Of a stretch of 51,271 bases of DNA, positions 25,170 through 33,798 are shown one piece after another (within the stretch, counting starts at the first letter, position 1; every line of letters starts with the position of its first letter). The notes below the pieces were generated by a model, which was not told the origin of the DNA, made no database searches, and saw nothing but the letters and a program-made list of their open reading frames with translations. Source of the stretch: an uncultured Slackia sp. (GTDB lineage: Bacteria > Actinomycetota > Coriobacteriia > Coriobacteriales > Eggerthellaceae); NCBI RefSeq assembly GCF_959608125.1, contig NZ_CAUHPG010000015.1, positions 1 to 51,271 of the forward strand, given 5' to 3'. A program made the translations under genes and the position numbers.

Positions 25170-26729
25170 CTACTCTTCGCCTTCCCCGCCTGAAACGGCG
25201 TTCTGACCTGCATCGTCGAGGTTTTCAAGTTCATCCAGATGGTTGCGGAAATCGGTAGCGACCGCATCTTCGAGGAAGCGGTATTCGTCCGATTCGAGGG
25301 GCTGGAAGTTGGCGATGTGCTCGAACATCATGCTCTGCGTAACGGGCACATAGCGACGATTCTTCAAACCCTGCCTGTAGGCGTCTTCAACCGCCTCGCG
25401 CGCCGCAGCGACGATATCGAAACGAGCGAGATTGCGCGAAACCCTGGTCAAGCGCGCCAAATCGAGCTGGCGGATGGAGGGATGGTCGAGCGCGATGGCG
25501 TTCCAGATACGGCGGCGCTCCAGCTCGTCGGGAAGGTAGATATCGACGATGTTCATCGGCTCCATCGCATCATAGAGGAACCCCTGATCGAACGCATCGC
25601 CCGCAACGGACGCCAGCACATAGATATCGGGATTGCCCACAGCGGATCCAATCAGACCGAACGCCTCGCGTGCGGCGCGCGACATGCTGGCGAACATGAT
25701 GCCTTCGCCATCGGTCGCAGATGCGGCCTCGATGAGCGGGCCGCCCCATAGATCGATATCTTCGAGCAGCAACACGCTGGGCGATTCGAGCGAAAGCCTG
25801 CTGTTGTTGTTCATGCGGGCGGGACGGTCGGCCGCCGTGGTGACGCATAGCACGGGCATGCCCTGCGGACCCGGCTGCATCTGCACGCGCAGCGTCGGAA
25901 GGCCGAGCTCGCCGGCCACGGCGGCCATGAGCAGGCTCGCATCTTCGCGCGAGGACGTGCGAAACACGATGCTTCCCGCCGCAGAAAGCTTGTCGAGACC
26001 ATGCTGGGCGCGCAGCGTATCCAGAAGAAGACGGTATTCCTCGTCGTCCTTCACGCCGATGCCCAGCGCGCGCACGTCTTCGACAGCCGCTTCGAAGCCC
26101 ACCAGGTCGGAAAAACCCATCGGGCGAGCCGTCAGACACGACTTCGAGGGGGTCTCTTCGGAAGCTCCATCGCCTCCGTCGCTTTCGGCACGCGCCTCCT
26201 CGCCGGCAACTTGCCCTTTCGCCTCTTCTTCCTCTTTTTTGGGAAGCGAAAGCGCATCGGCGGGAGCCGCGGTGCTCATGGGCGGCGTGACGCGGGAGAT
26301 GTGCGCCTGAGCACCTATCTCGTCGGAAATCATATCGGCCATATCTTCCAGATCGGCACGCGAAATGCCGAATTCCGAAAGCTTGTCGAGCGCCATCGAT
26401 TGCAGGCTGGAGGCGAATTCCTTCGCCTCGTCGGTCGGCAGATGCGGCTCGAGCTTGTCGTAGATGTATTCGGCGATCGAGCGCTCGCGCAACTCGCATG
26501 CGACCTTCCAAGCCTCGCGCAAGGCGGCCACCGCCCCCATATCGGGCAGCGGCTCCCGCTTGCAGGCTTCTTCGTAAGCCGTCAGATACAGGTGCATGGC
26601 AAGCACGCGGTCGCCCGCTTCGTAGACATCGCGCGCCGCTGCGGAATAATCGGCCGCAGGACGATGGAAAGCGTCGTTTTCGTGATGCTGGTCGGCGATG
26701 TTCGCTTCGTTATCGTTCGATTCGAGCAT
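25170..26729 (-). CDS. degenerate AAA+ (FtsH-like fold) protein with lost Walker A
   Basis: A 519-residue protein not assigned to a named function. Residues 1-145 are helical and TPR-like (ARDVYEAGDRVLAMHLYLTAYEEA), followed by an acidic linker rich in Glu. From about residue 203 (MGFSDLVGFEAAVEDV) the sequence follows the AAA+ pattern, but the Walker A position reads FRTSSREDASLL instead of GPPGTGKT, so it probably does not bind ATP normally. A Walker B-like SVLLLEDIDLWGG and the closing DELERRRIWNAIALDH helices persist. No protease domain or membrane segment is seen. A very strong AAAGGAGGTG site precedes the ATG. It opens the operon with rrf2 and mutY, suggesting a scaffold or adaptor role; this is inference. 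Confidence 0.8.
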   Translation of the reverse strand: MLESNDNEANIADQHHENDAFHRPAADYSAAARDVYEAGDRVLAMHLYLTAYEEACKREPLPDMGAVAALREAWKVACELRERSIAEYIYDKLEPHLPTDEAKEFASSLQSMALDKLSEFGISRADLEDMADMISDEIGAQAHISRVTPPMSTAAPADALSLPKKEEEEAKGQVAGEEARAESDGGDGASEETPSKSCLTARPMGFSDLVGFEAAVEDVRALGIGVKDDEEYRLLLDTLRAQHGLDKLSAAGSIVFRTSSREDASLLMAAVAGELGLPTLRVQMQPGPQGMPVLCVTTAADRPARMNNNSRLSLESPSVLLLEDIDLWGGPLIEAASATDGEGIMFASMSRAAREAFGLIGSAVGNPDIYVLASVAGDAFDQGFLYDAMEPMNIVDIYLPDELERRRIWNAIALDHPSIRQLDLARLTRVSRNLARFDIVAAAREAVEDAYRQGLKNRRYVPVTQSMMFEHIANFQPLESDEYRFLEDAVATDFRNHLDELENLDDAGQNAVSGGEGEE

Positions 26730-26799
26730 ACGCCCACCTCCTTTGCAATGTTCATCGATCCTTCGCGCATTAAATGCCTACGCGAAGGTAGCAGTTCTC

Positions 26800-26814
26800 A
26801 TACTGCAGTGTAAT
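26800..26814. promoter_or_regulatory. imperfect dyad upstream of the rrf2 operon
   Basis: ATACTGCAGTGTAAT centres on the palindrome ACTGCAGT, about 75 bases before the start of the AAA-like gene. It could be an Rrf2 operator; the case rests on symmetry and position. Confidence 0.25.
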
Positions 26815-26865
26815 AGGAAGGAGCGCATCCCGCAAACGCCGAGCAAAAGACTCGGGTTACGCCCC

Positions 26866-27567
26866 TCATTTCTCCACAGTCACATCCCAATCGAGCACCT
26901 GCCAGCCGCGGCGGCGCGCCTCACGGGCAAGCGGCTTGTCGGGAGTGACGGCAAAACCGCGATCGGCGGCGGCAAGCATGGGAATATCGGAATGATGGTC
27001 GCCGTAAGCCTCGACAAGCCTCCAATTCCCCGCCCCATAGCGCGCGTCGGCATAAGCATGCAGCGCCTTGACCTTTTCCTCGCCCTCGACGCAGGGCCCA
27101 TCGACGTGCGTGGTATAGCGACCTTCGGCGTCGACCTGCATCTCGGTACACAGGCAGCCGTCGAACGGGTGGCTCGATTGAGCGCGACGCACGATCGGAC
27201 CGAATGTCGCGGACACGACGAGGACCTCCACGCCCTCGGAGCGCAAACGCTCCATGGCTGCATCGGCCTGCGGACGGAAACGCCCCGGCGCCTCGATCAA
27301 GTTGTCATAGAATTCGGCGAGAAAATCGTCCACGTCCTTCTTGGACATGCCTTCGAATGCCGTGAACACTTGGCCCCTCACCCAAGCTTCGCTCTGCGGC
27401 AGACGAAGCTTGTAAGCCGCCGCCCACGCGAGGACCTTCGATATGACTCGCTTGCGCAGCATATCGAGCTTGCGCAGATGGCGGACAAGAATCACAGGAG
27501 AATTGCCCTGGATGGATGTGCCGTCGAAATCGAATGCGGCGATCTTGTGTATGGCTTCTTCGGACAT
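26866..27567 (-). CDS. HAD-IB family phosphatase
   Basis: A 233-residue HAD hydrolase related to SerB-like enzymes. Motif I is FDFDGTS (Asp13 and Asp15), motif II is VVSATFG, motif III is EEKVKAL, and motif IV is GDHHSDIPML. The cap of about 90 residues between motifs I and II is helical and matches the HAD-IB (TIGR01490/YfhB-like) group, which includes phosphatases for lipid or small phosphate substrates. GAAGGGG precedes the ATG. It is alone, between the AAA-like operon and the ABC exporter. Substrate unknown. Confidence 0.88.
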   Translation of the reverse strand: MSEEAIHKIAAFDFDGTSIQGNSPVILVRHLRKLDMLRKRVISKVLAWAAAYKLRLPQSEAWVRGQVFTAFEGMSKKDVDDFLAEFYDNLIEAPGRFRPQADAAMERLRSEGVEVLVVSATFGPIVRRAQSSHPFDGCLCTEMQVDAEGRYTTHVDGPCVEGEEKVKALHAYADARYGAGNWRLVEAYGDHHSDIPMLAAADRGFAVTPDKPLAREARRRGWQVLDWDVTVEK

Positions 27568-27647
27568 GGCCCGCGCCCCTTCGTTTCCCGATGCTCATTC
27601 AAGATGACAGAAAGAGAATTATATCACGCGATCATCTTGACGGCAGG

Positions 27648-27688
27648 AAAAAGCGCCGCATGCGTCTCTGAGCACATGCGGCGCTTCG
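27648..27688 (-). terminator. intrinsic terminator of the ABC exporter operon
   Basis: AAGCGCCGCATG (27651-27662) pairs perfectly with CATGCGGCGCTT (27675-27686); on the minus strand TTTTTCC follows. It lies 13 bases past the operon stop. Confidence 0.85.
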
Positions 27689-27698
27689 CGACCGGAGA

Positions 27699-29579
27699 TT
27701 ATTCCCCTTCCCCGTCGCCTTCGAACTGGGCTTCGTAGAGTTCGGCATACGCGCCGCCGAGCCTTATCAGCTCGTCGTGCGTGCCCTGCTCGACGATGTC
27801 GCCGTCTTCGAGCACCAAGATCAAGTCGGCATTGCGTATCGTCGAGAGCCTATGCGCGATGACGAACGACGTGCGTCCCTCCATAAGCCTGTCCATGGCC
27901 ATCTGGATGCGACGCTCCGTACGCGTGTCGACCGAGCTCGTGGCCTCGTCCAAGATCAGCATGCCGCGGTCGGCCAGAATCGCACGGGCGATGGTGAGCA
28001 GCTGGCGCTGGCCCTGGCTGATGTTGCTCGCGTCCTCGTTGATCATCATGTCGTAGCCGCCCGGAAGCGTACGGATGAAGTGATCGGCGAAGGCCGCGCG
28101 AGCCGCATCTTCCACTTCCTCGTCGGTCGCATCGAGGCGTCCGTACCGGATGTTCTCGCGAATGGTCCCTTTGAACAGCCACGTGTCCTGCAGCACCATG
28201 GAAAACATCGAGCGCAGCTCGTCGCGGTCGATGTCGCGCACGTCCGCGCCGCCGATACGGATCGAGCCGGCATCCACGTCGTAGAAACGCATGAGCAGCT
28301 TGACCATCGTCGTCTTGCCCGCGCCCGTCGGACCGACGAGCGCCACGGTGCGGCCGCTTTCGACACGCGCCGAGAAGTCCTTGATCACAGGCTCGTCGGC
28401 ATCGTAGCCGAACCGGACGCGATCGAAGACCACCTCGCCCGACGTCGCATGCACGGCATCCTCGCCGCGCGAAGGCTCCTCCTCGGGAGCGTCGAGGAAT
28501 TCGAAGATCCTCTCCGCCGACGCGGCCATCTGCTGCAAGACGTTGGAAACCTGCGCGAGCTGGGTCATGGGCTGCGTGAAGTTCTTCACGTACTGGACGA
28601 ACGCCTGGATGTCGCCCACCGTGATCGTTCCCTTGATCGCGAACGCGGCGCCCGACACGGCCACGGCCACATAGCCGAGGTTGCCCACGAAGCTCATGAC
28701 GGGCATCATCAGACCCGACAGGAACTGCGATTTCCACGCGGATTCGTACAGCACGTCGTTGGTCGCGCGGAACTGCTCGAGCGCCTCGTCCTCCTTGCCG
28801 AAGGCGCGCACCACCGTATGGCCGGAAAACGTCTCCTCCACCTGGCCGTTGATCGCGCCGAGGTTTTTCTGCTGCGCGCGGAAGTAGCGCTGGCTGCGCG
28901 AAACGACCGCCTTGACCAGCAGCAGCGACAGCGGGATGACCAGAAGCGCGATCAGCGTCATGGGGACGTTGATCGTAAGCATCATGACCACGACGCCCAC
29001 CACGGTGACGCTGCTCGTCACCAGCTGGGTCAGGCCCTGGTTGAGGCTTTGGCCGAGCGTGTCGACGTCGTTAGTGATGCGCGAAAGCACGTCTCCGGTA
29101 CTCGTGCGCTCGAAATACCCCATCGGCATGCGCGAGATCTTCTCGGCGATCCGCTGGCGCAGAAGATAGCAGGTCTTCTGCGAAACGCCGGTCATAAGCC
29201 AGCCCTGCACGAACGAGCAGGCGGCAGAGAGGCCGTAAAGCGCGAGCGTAGCGACGAGGATCGCGGCGATCGCGCCGAAATCGATGCCGCCCGTTCCCGC
29301 GATCTTGGCGCCCACGCCCTCGAACAGCTCGGTGGTGGCGGTCGAAAGCACTTTGGGGCCGATGATGTTGAAGACCGTCGAACCGATGGCGAAGACGAGC
29401 ACCGCGGCGAGCGCGAACTTGAACGCGGCCATCAAGGAAAGCATCTTCTTCATGGCGCCTTTGAAATCGCCCGCCTTCTCGCCGGGCATCATGCGATGGT
29501 GGCCGCCATGGCCGCCCATCATGCCATGTCCTCCCATACCGTGGCGGCGGGGCGGCATGGCTCCTTTATCCTGATGCAT
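27699..29579 (-). CDS. ABC exporter half-transporter, subunit 2 (catalytic ATPase)
   Basis: A 626-residue type IV ABC exporter: six-helix membrane domain, then an ATPase with ALVGPTGAGKTTMV, NISQGQRQLL and MLILDEATSSVDT, all consensus-competent. Its first 37 residues are extraordinarily rich in His, Met and Gly (GGHGMMGGHGGHH), probably a metal-binding or unstructured cytoplasmic tail. ATG 29579 shares a base with the TGA of the partner gene (TGATG). With its neighbour it should form a heterodimer that exports a drug, peptide or lipid. MarR sits at the head of the operon, which suggests induction by a substrate. Substrate not predictable. Confidence 0.92.
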   Translation of the reverse strand: MHQDKGAMPPRRHGMGGHGMMGGHGGHHRMMPGEKAGDFKGAMKKMLSLMAAFKFALAAVLVFAIGSTVFNIIGPKVLSTATTELFEGVGAKIAGTGGIDFGAIAAILVATLALYGLSAACSFVQGWLMTGVSQKTCYLLRQRIAEKISRMPMGYFERTSTGDVLSRITNDVDTLGQSLNQGLTQLVTSSVTVVGVVVMMLTINVPMTLIALLVIPLSLLLVKAVVSRSQRYFRAQQKNLGAINGQVEETFSGHTVVRAFGKEDEALEQFRATNDVLYESAWKSQFLSGLMMPVMSFVGNLGYVAVAVSGAAFAIKGTITVGDIQAFVQYVKNFTQPMTQLAQVSNVLQQMAASAERIFEFLDAPEEEPSRGEDAVHATSGEVVFDRVRFGYDADEPVIKDFSARVESGRTVALVGPTGAGKTTMVKLLMRFYDVDAGSIRIGGADVRDIDRDELRSMFSMVLQDTWLFKGTIRENIRYGRLDATDEEVEDAARAAFADHFIRTLPGGYDMMINEDASNISQGQRQLLTIARAILADRGMLILDEATSSVDTRTERRIQMAMDRLMEGRTSFVIAHRLSTIRNADLILVLEDGDIVEQGTHDELIRLGGAYAELYEAQFEGDGEGE

Positions 29580-31759
29580 CACAGCGCACCGCCTCCTTTC
29601 AACTCTTCTTCCGATAGCTGCGACAGCGCGATTTCGCGATAGGTCTCGCACGTCTGCATGAGCTCGTCATGGGTGCCGCAGCCCGCCACAGCGCCGTTTT
29701 CGAGCACCACGATGCGGTCGGCCGAAAGCACGGTCGAGATGCGCTGGGCCACGATCAGGACCGTCTTGCCGCGCAGGCCGTCGGAGATGGCGGCACGCAG
29801 GCGGGCGTCGGTCTTGTAATCGAGCGCCGAGAAGCTATCGTCGAACAGGTACGCGCGGGCATCGGCCGCAAGGGCGCGAGCGATCGAGAGACGCTGGCGC
29901 TGGCCGCCCGATACGTTCGAACCGCCCTGGGCGATGGGAGCGAGCAGCCCCTCTTCGCGTTCGGCGATGAAATCGGCGGCCTGGGCAAGGTCTGCGGCCG
30001 CGCGCATGCGCTCATCGCCCATCCCTGGATCGCTGTAGCCGATGGTGTCGGCGATCGTGCCCGAGAACAAGAACGCCTTCTGCGGCACATAGCCGAACTG
30101 GGCGCGCAGGTCGTGTTGCGTCATATCTCGCACATCCACGCCGTCGATGCGGACCGACCCCGAGCTTACGTCGTAGAAACGCTCGATCAGCTTGATGACG
30201 GTCGATTTGCCTGATCCGGTCGATCCTATGACGGCCGTCGTCTTGCCCGCTTCCGCCGTGAAGCTGACATGGCTGAGCACCGGGTCGCTTTCCTCATCGT
30301 AGGAAAACGTCACGTCGTCGAAGACGATTTCGGCGCCTTCGCGTCGAGAACCCGCGAAACGTTCAGGCTCGGCGGGGTCGGCAATGGAGCACGGCGCGGC
30401 GAGCACCTCGTTGACGCGCTGGGCCGCCACGTCGGCGCGCGGCAACATGATGGCGACCATGCCCAGCATGAGGAAAGACATGATGATGACCATCGAATAC
30501 GTGATGAACGCGATCATGTCGCCCGTCTGGATGGTTCCCGCGTCGATCGAAAAGCCGCCGACCCACACGATGAGCGCCGACACTGCATTCATCACCAGCA
30601 TCATGGCGGGCATCATGAACGTCATGACGCGGTTGGTGAACAGCTGGGTGCGCATGAGGGCCTTGCTAGCTTGGTCGAAGCGGTCCTCTTCGTATTCCTG
30701 ACGACCGAAGGCCCTGATTACGGGAAGACCGGTAAGGATCTCGCGCGACACGAGGTTCACGCGGTCGATCAGCTTCTGCATGACCTTGAACTTCGGCATG
30801 GCGAGCCCCATGAGCACGGCGACCGTCGCAAAGATCGCAGCGACCGCCACCACGATGATCCAGCTCATCGAGGCGTCGGTGCGCGACACCATGACGATGC
30901 CGCCGATCGCAAGGATCGGCGCGTAGAGCACCATGCGCAGCAGCACGGTCACGACCATCTGTATCTGCTGGATGTCGTTGGTGGCGCGCGTGATCAGCGA
31001 CGCGGCCGAGAACTTCTGCACGTCGGCATCGGAGAACGCGAGCACCTTGGCGAAAAGTCTCTCGCGCAGACGCTTGGCGACGCCTGCGGCGGTGCGCGAC
31101 GCGATGTAGCCGACAGCGACCGCCGCCGCCGTCATGAGGGCCGCCACCGCGAGCATACGCCCGCCGATTCCCAGCAGATAGCGCATCTGCATCGAATCCA
31201 TGTCGTAACCGAGATTCTCGTATTCCGCCTTCGCGGCGGAAACGGCCTGCTGGGCGACGAGGGATTCGTCGACGCCCGATGCGGCGGACAGCGCCTCGTC
31301 GGCCATGGCGAGCACGTCGTCTTTCGTAACGGCGCCCTGCGCATACGCCGCCGTCAGCGCATCGAGGTCGAATGCGTCGCCCGACAGCGTGTCAGCGCGC
31401 TCGGAGGCGGATTCGGCGAAAAACGCCAGGGCGAACGGCATCGCGATGCACTCGTCGAGCTCCTTTCGCCGCTCTTCGCCCTGCGCGTTCAGTCGGTACG
31501 TGCCGTCATCGGCCCGGTCGTAGCTCGAGCGGATGAACGACTCGTCGTCGGGCGGCGCGAGCATGCAAAGGGCCTCGAACATGGACGGGCGCAAAGCCTC
31601 GGGAGCGGCGTCTTCCACGCCCGCCTGCTGGATGCCCACATCGACGAGGTCGGATGTCAGGCGCGGCAGCGACAGGTCGGCGAACGCCTGCACGATAAGC
31701 AGCACGACCACCAGGGCCACCGCCGCCTTCGATTCTTTCAGATACCGTATTATGCGCAC
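29579..31759 (-). CDS. ABC exporter half-transporter, subunit 1 (degenerate ATPase site, large extracytoplasmic loop)
   Basis: A 726-residue ABC exporter subunit. After the first membrane helix (AVALVVVLLIVQAFADL) comes an insert of about 150 hydrophilic residues before the next helix, forming a sizeable extracytoplasmic domain. The ATPase has AVIGSTGSGKST and NVSGGQRQRLS, but Walker B ends FDDSFSALD, with Asp where the catalytic Glu should be. That makes its site hydrolysis-poor, the usual mark of asymmetric heterodimers of the BmrCD/TM287-288 type. The GTG start (31759) overlaps the marR end by ten bases, after AAGGGAAGGG. Confidence 0.92.
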   Translation of the reverse strand: MRIIRYLKESKAAVALVVVLLIVQAFADLSLPRLTSDLVDVGIQQAGVEDAAPEALRPSMFEALCMLAPPDDESFIRSSYDRADDGTYRLNAQGEERRKELDECIAMPFALAFFAESASERADTLSGDAFDLDALTAAYAQGAVTKDDVLAMADEALSAASGVDESLVAQQAVSAAKAEYENLGYDMDSMQMRYLLGIGGRMLAVAALMTAAAVAVGYIASRTAAGVAKRLRERLFAKVLAFSDADVQKFSAASLITRATNDIQQIQMVVTVLLRMVLYAPILAIGGIVMVSRTDASMSWIIVVAVAAIFATVAVLMGLAMPKFKVMQKLIDRVNLVSREILTGLPVIRAFGRQEYEEDRFDQASKALMRTQLFTNRVMTFMMPAMMLVMNAVSALIVWVGGFSIDAGTIQTGDMIAFITYSMVIIMSFLMLGMVAIMLPRADVAAQRVNEVLAAPCSIADPAEPERFAGSRREGAEIVFDDVTFSYDEESDPVLSHVSFTAEAGKTTAVIGSTGSGKSTVIKLIERFYDVSSGSVRIDGVDVRDMTQHDLRAQFGYVPQKAFLFSGTIADTIGYSDPGMGDERMRAAADLAQAADFIAEREEGLLAPIAQGGSNVSGGQRQRLSIARALAADARAYLFDDSFSALDYKTDARLRAAISDGLRGKTVLIVAQRISTVLSADRIVVLENGAVAGCGTHDELMQTCETYREIALSQLSEEELKGGGAL

Positions 31760-32241
31760 GGACCCTTCCCTTCTCCTTCGAAGCGTTTCACCGAGGGGCT
31801 CTGCTCGAAGAAGTCGAGCACCATCTCGAGCGTTTCGACCAGCTGTTCGATGCGGTCGGTTCCCACATAGGCGAACATCTCGTCCATGAAAGCGCGATGG
31901 GCGGCGCGACCCTCTGCGGCGAGGCCCTTGCCTTTCGCGGTGAGGACCAGCGCGACCGAGCGGCTGTCTTCATCGGAGCGCACGCGTTCCACATAGCCCT
32001 GCATCTGGAGCTTTTTGACCGACTGGGACACGGCCGACGGCGTCACGCCGAAACGGCGGGCCACATCGGACGGCCTCAGGGGCGCTCCGCTTTCGGCCGC
32101 CATGCTCACGCAGCGAATGATCTGCATCTCGGCGTGAGTCAGGCCGCACAGCATCTCGGCGGGAACGTAGCGCTCCCGATGGAAGCGTCCCATAAGATCA
32201 TAGAGCTTCGCGCGCAGGGCCTCGGACTCTTCATGATCCAT
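31750..32241 (-). CDS. MarR-family regulator
   Basis: A 163-residue winged-helix repressor. The MarR signature is clear: GLTHAEMQIIRCVSMAAE, then LRPSDVARRFGVTPSAVSQSVKKLQMQGYVERVRSDEDSR (HTH and wing, with the DxRS motif), and a C-terminal dimerisation helix. AAAGGAAAAG precedes the ATG. It heads the operon with the two exporter subunits and most likely represses it; a candidate operator lies at 32365-32379, overlapping its promoter. Ligand unknown. Confidence 0.93.
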   Translation of the reverse strand: MDHEESEALRAKLYDLMGRFHRERYVPAEMLCGLTHAEMQIIRCVSMAAESGAPLRPSDVARRFGVTPSAVSQSVKKLQMQGYVERVRSDEDSRSVALVLTAKGKGLAAEGRAAHRAFMDEMFAYVGTDRIEQLVETLEMVLDFFEQSPSVKRFEGEGKGPCA

Positions 32242-32349
32242 GACTTTTCCTTTCTCGTCGTTCGGCGCATGCGCCGATATCCGGTCGCGATGCGGGCCGC
32301 GCGAAAAAAAACGGTCGGCAACACGGGGACGGACGAATGAAACGCATAA

Positions 32350-32379
32350 ATTGTAGCACCTACATAATAAAGTTGATTA
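32350..32379 (-). promoter_or_regulatory. marR promoter -10 and candidate operator
   Basis: On the minus strand TACAAT (plus 32350-32355) is a good -10. Upstream, TAATAAA-G-TTGATTA (plus 32365-32379) is a 15-bp dyad with six of seven positions matching, of the size MarR proteins prefer, placed in the -35 to -10 spacer. No sharp -35 is seen, as is common for repressed promoters. Confidence 0.45.
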
Positions 32380-32495
32380 ATAGAATGGCTGCATTCCATA
32401 TTCGACGCTTAAGAAGCGAAAACCAGGCCGTGCGTCATCCCTTTTCGCTCGATTCGACTTTTTTCGCACTGACGAAAATTTTTTTGAAAAAGTAC

Positions 32496-32524
32496 TTGCA
32501 CGCCGCTGGGATTGTAGGTAATAT
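32496..32524 (+). promoter_or_regulatory. tRNA-Asp promoter
   Basis: TTGCAC (32496-32501) and TAATAT (32519-32524) are separated by exactly 17 bases, close to the vegetative consensus. Transcription would start near 32531, about 33 bases before the tRNA. Confidence 0.8.
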
Positions 32525-32563
32525 AACCGAGCTGTCTGACGCAGGAGCGAAAGACAACAACAC

Positions 32564-32640
<77 letters not shown>

Positions 32641-32650
32641 TCTGAATTCG

Positions 32651-32680
32651 AAAGAGTCGCTTTGGCGGCTCTTTTCTTTT
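32651..32680 (+). terminator. tRNA-Asp terminator
   Basis: AAAGAGTCGC (32651-32660) pairs with GCGGCTCTTT (32665-32674) with one G-U pair and a TTTG loop, followed by TTCTTTT. Position right after the tRNA fits. Confidence 0.85.
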
Positions 32681-33059
32681 ACTCGAAGCGCACAAGCCTC
32701 TATTTCCGATGACATCGAAGACGCTGGCGATGCGATTTTCGGCTCGCACGGAGCAGAAGCGCGCAAAGCCCCACCCCGCTTCAGCCCTTCTTGGAAAATA
32801 TCGGCCTCCTAGGCCGTTTTTTCGAGGTTCTGCCACGGCGAAACCCCATGACACCCTTCAATCAAGGCATAAATACCTTATTTAATACCCATAAAGTAAT
32901 TAAACGTAGATTTATTGAAACAAGGCGGCGAAGTATCCGTCCCCCTTTGTGGCAGAGCTTCGATTTTTCGGCCTGAGGCGGCGATTTTTTCCAAACTTCA
33001 TCGATGCGACCCGTCTCTCCGGGCCATGGATGCAAGGAACCTGCGACGACCTATAAAAG
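32681..33059. other. gene-free stretch with a second plus-strand terminator
   Basis: No protein-coding gene is supported. At 32802-32822 CGGCCT-CCT-AGGCCG is followed by six T residues, a compact plus-strand intrinsic terminator lying 120 bases after the tRNA terminator; the transcript it would end is not identified. Bases 32870-32930 are AT-rich and include AAGGCATAAATACCTT, an imperfect dyad. The region divides the plus-strand tRNA from the minus-strand DUF2344 gene. Confidence 0.5.
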
Positions 33060-33118
33060 GAGCCGCATTTCCGAAACCCTCGCTGCCGCAGCGCGGCTCG
33101 AAATCGGAAATGCGGCTC
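33060..33118 (-). terminator. terminator of the radical SAM/DUF2344 operon
   Basis: Bases 33060-33074 pair perfectly with 33104-33118 (15 bp). The 29-base interior holds a second small stem (CGCTG/CAGCG), so the structure is branched. The minus-strand tail reads CCTTTTATAGG. It begins 35 bases past the stop. Confidence 0.75.
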
Positions 33119-33153
33119 TCATATATATGACGTCGAAACGAACGCGAGCGTCT

Positions 33154-33798
33154 TTAGCAACCTTCGGCCTGACGCACACGCATGATCGAAACGGCATGCA
33201 GGCCCGTGTTATCGAGCATAGCGTCGAGCAGGACGTCGGGCCTCAAACTGCCCGTCTTCTTCGCCTCAAGCGTGAAAGTCAGCGACGCGCCGCCGCGCTC
33301 CATCTCGCCCACGATGAACTCGGAGGGCACAAGCACCTTCTCCTTTTTCTTGCGCACCACCACGATCTGCTCGGGAATCTCGCAGGAGGCAACCGCCTGC
33401 TGCAAGGCTGCGTCGTCGTGCCCGTCATCGAAAGCGAGAACGGCGCGGTAGGTCGAAAACGGATACGCCACGCTGGCGGCCGCGTCTTCTTTGGTGATGT
33501 AGCGTGCGGCATGCGGCATCAAATCATCGGCGCTTGCAGCACGAAGACGCTCGAGCGCACGTTCAGGGGCCACGTACTCGGTCAGCTGCACGTCGAAGAT
33601 TTCCTCATCGCCGCCGACGCCTACAGGAAGCGCGGCGCCGAAGGCCATCTTCATATGGGGCGAAAAGCCCTGGCTCACGGCATAAGGCAGATCGGCTCGA
33701 CGCACGGCGCGCTCGAGAGCGCGAGCGACTTCAAGATGAGACAGCATCACAAGGCGGCCCGCCATGCGATAGGTCACGCGCAAACGGAAATCAGCCAT
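33154..33798 (-). CDS. DUF2344 / TIGR03936 protein linked to radical SAM partner
   Basis: A 214-residue protein of the DUF2344 family, always found beside or fused to the radical SAM protein encoded directly upstream. Recognisable are the opening FRLRVTYRMAGRLVMLSHLEVARALERAVRRADLP, split by its conserved LSHLE core, then SQGFSPHMKMAFGAALPVGV. The ATG overlaps the radical SAM stop by eight bases. The pair often lies next to ribonuclease E/G and ribosomal protein genes, suggesting RNA or ribosome modification; here a terminator ends the operon instead. Function remains unassigned. Confidence 0.9.
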   Translation of the reverse strand: MADFRLRVTYRMAGRLVMLSHLEVARALERAVRRADLPYAVSQGFSPHMKMAFGAALPVGVGGDEEIFDVQLTEYVAPERALERLRAASADDLMPHAARYITKEDAAASVAYPFSTYRAVLAFDDGHDDAALQQAVASCEIPEQIVVVRKKKEKVLVPSEFIVGEMERGGASLTFTLEAKKTGSLRPDVLLDAMLDNTGLHAVSIMRVRQAEGC

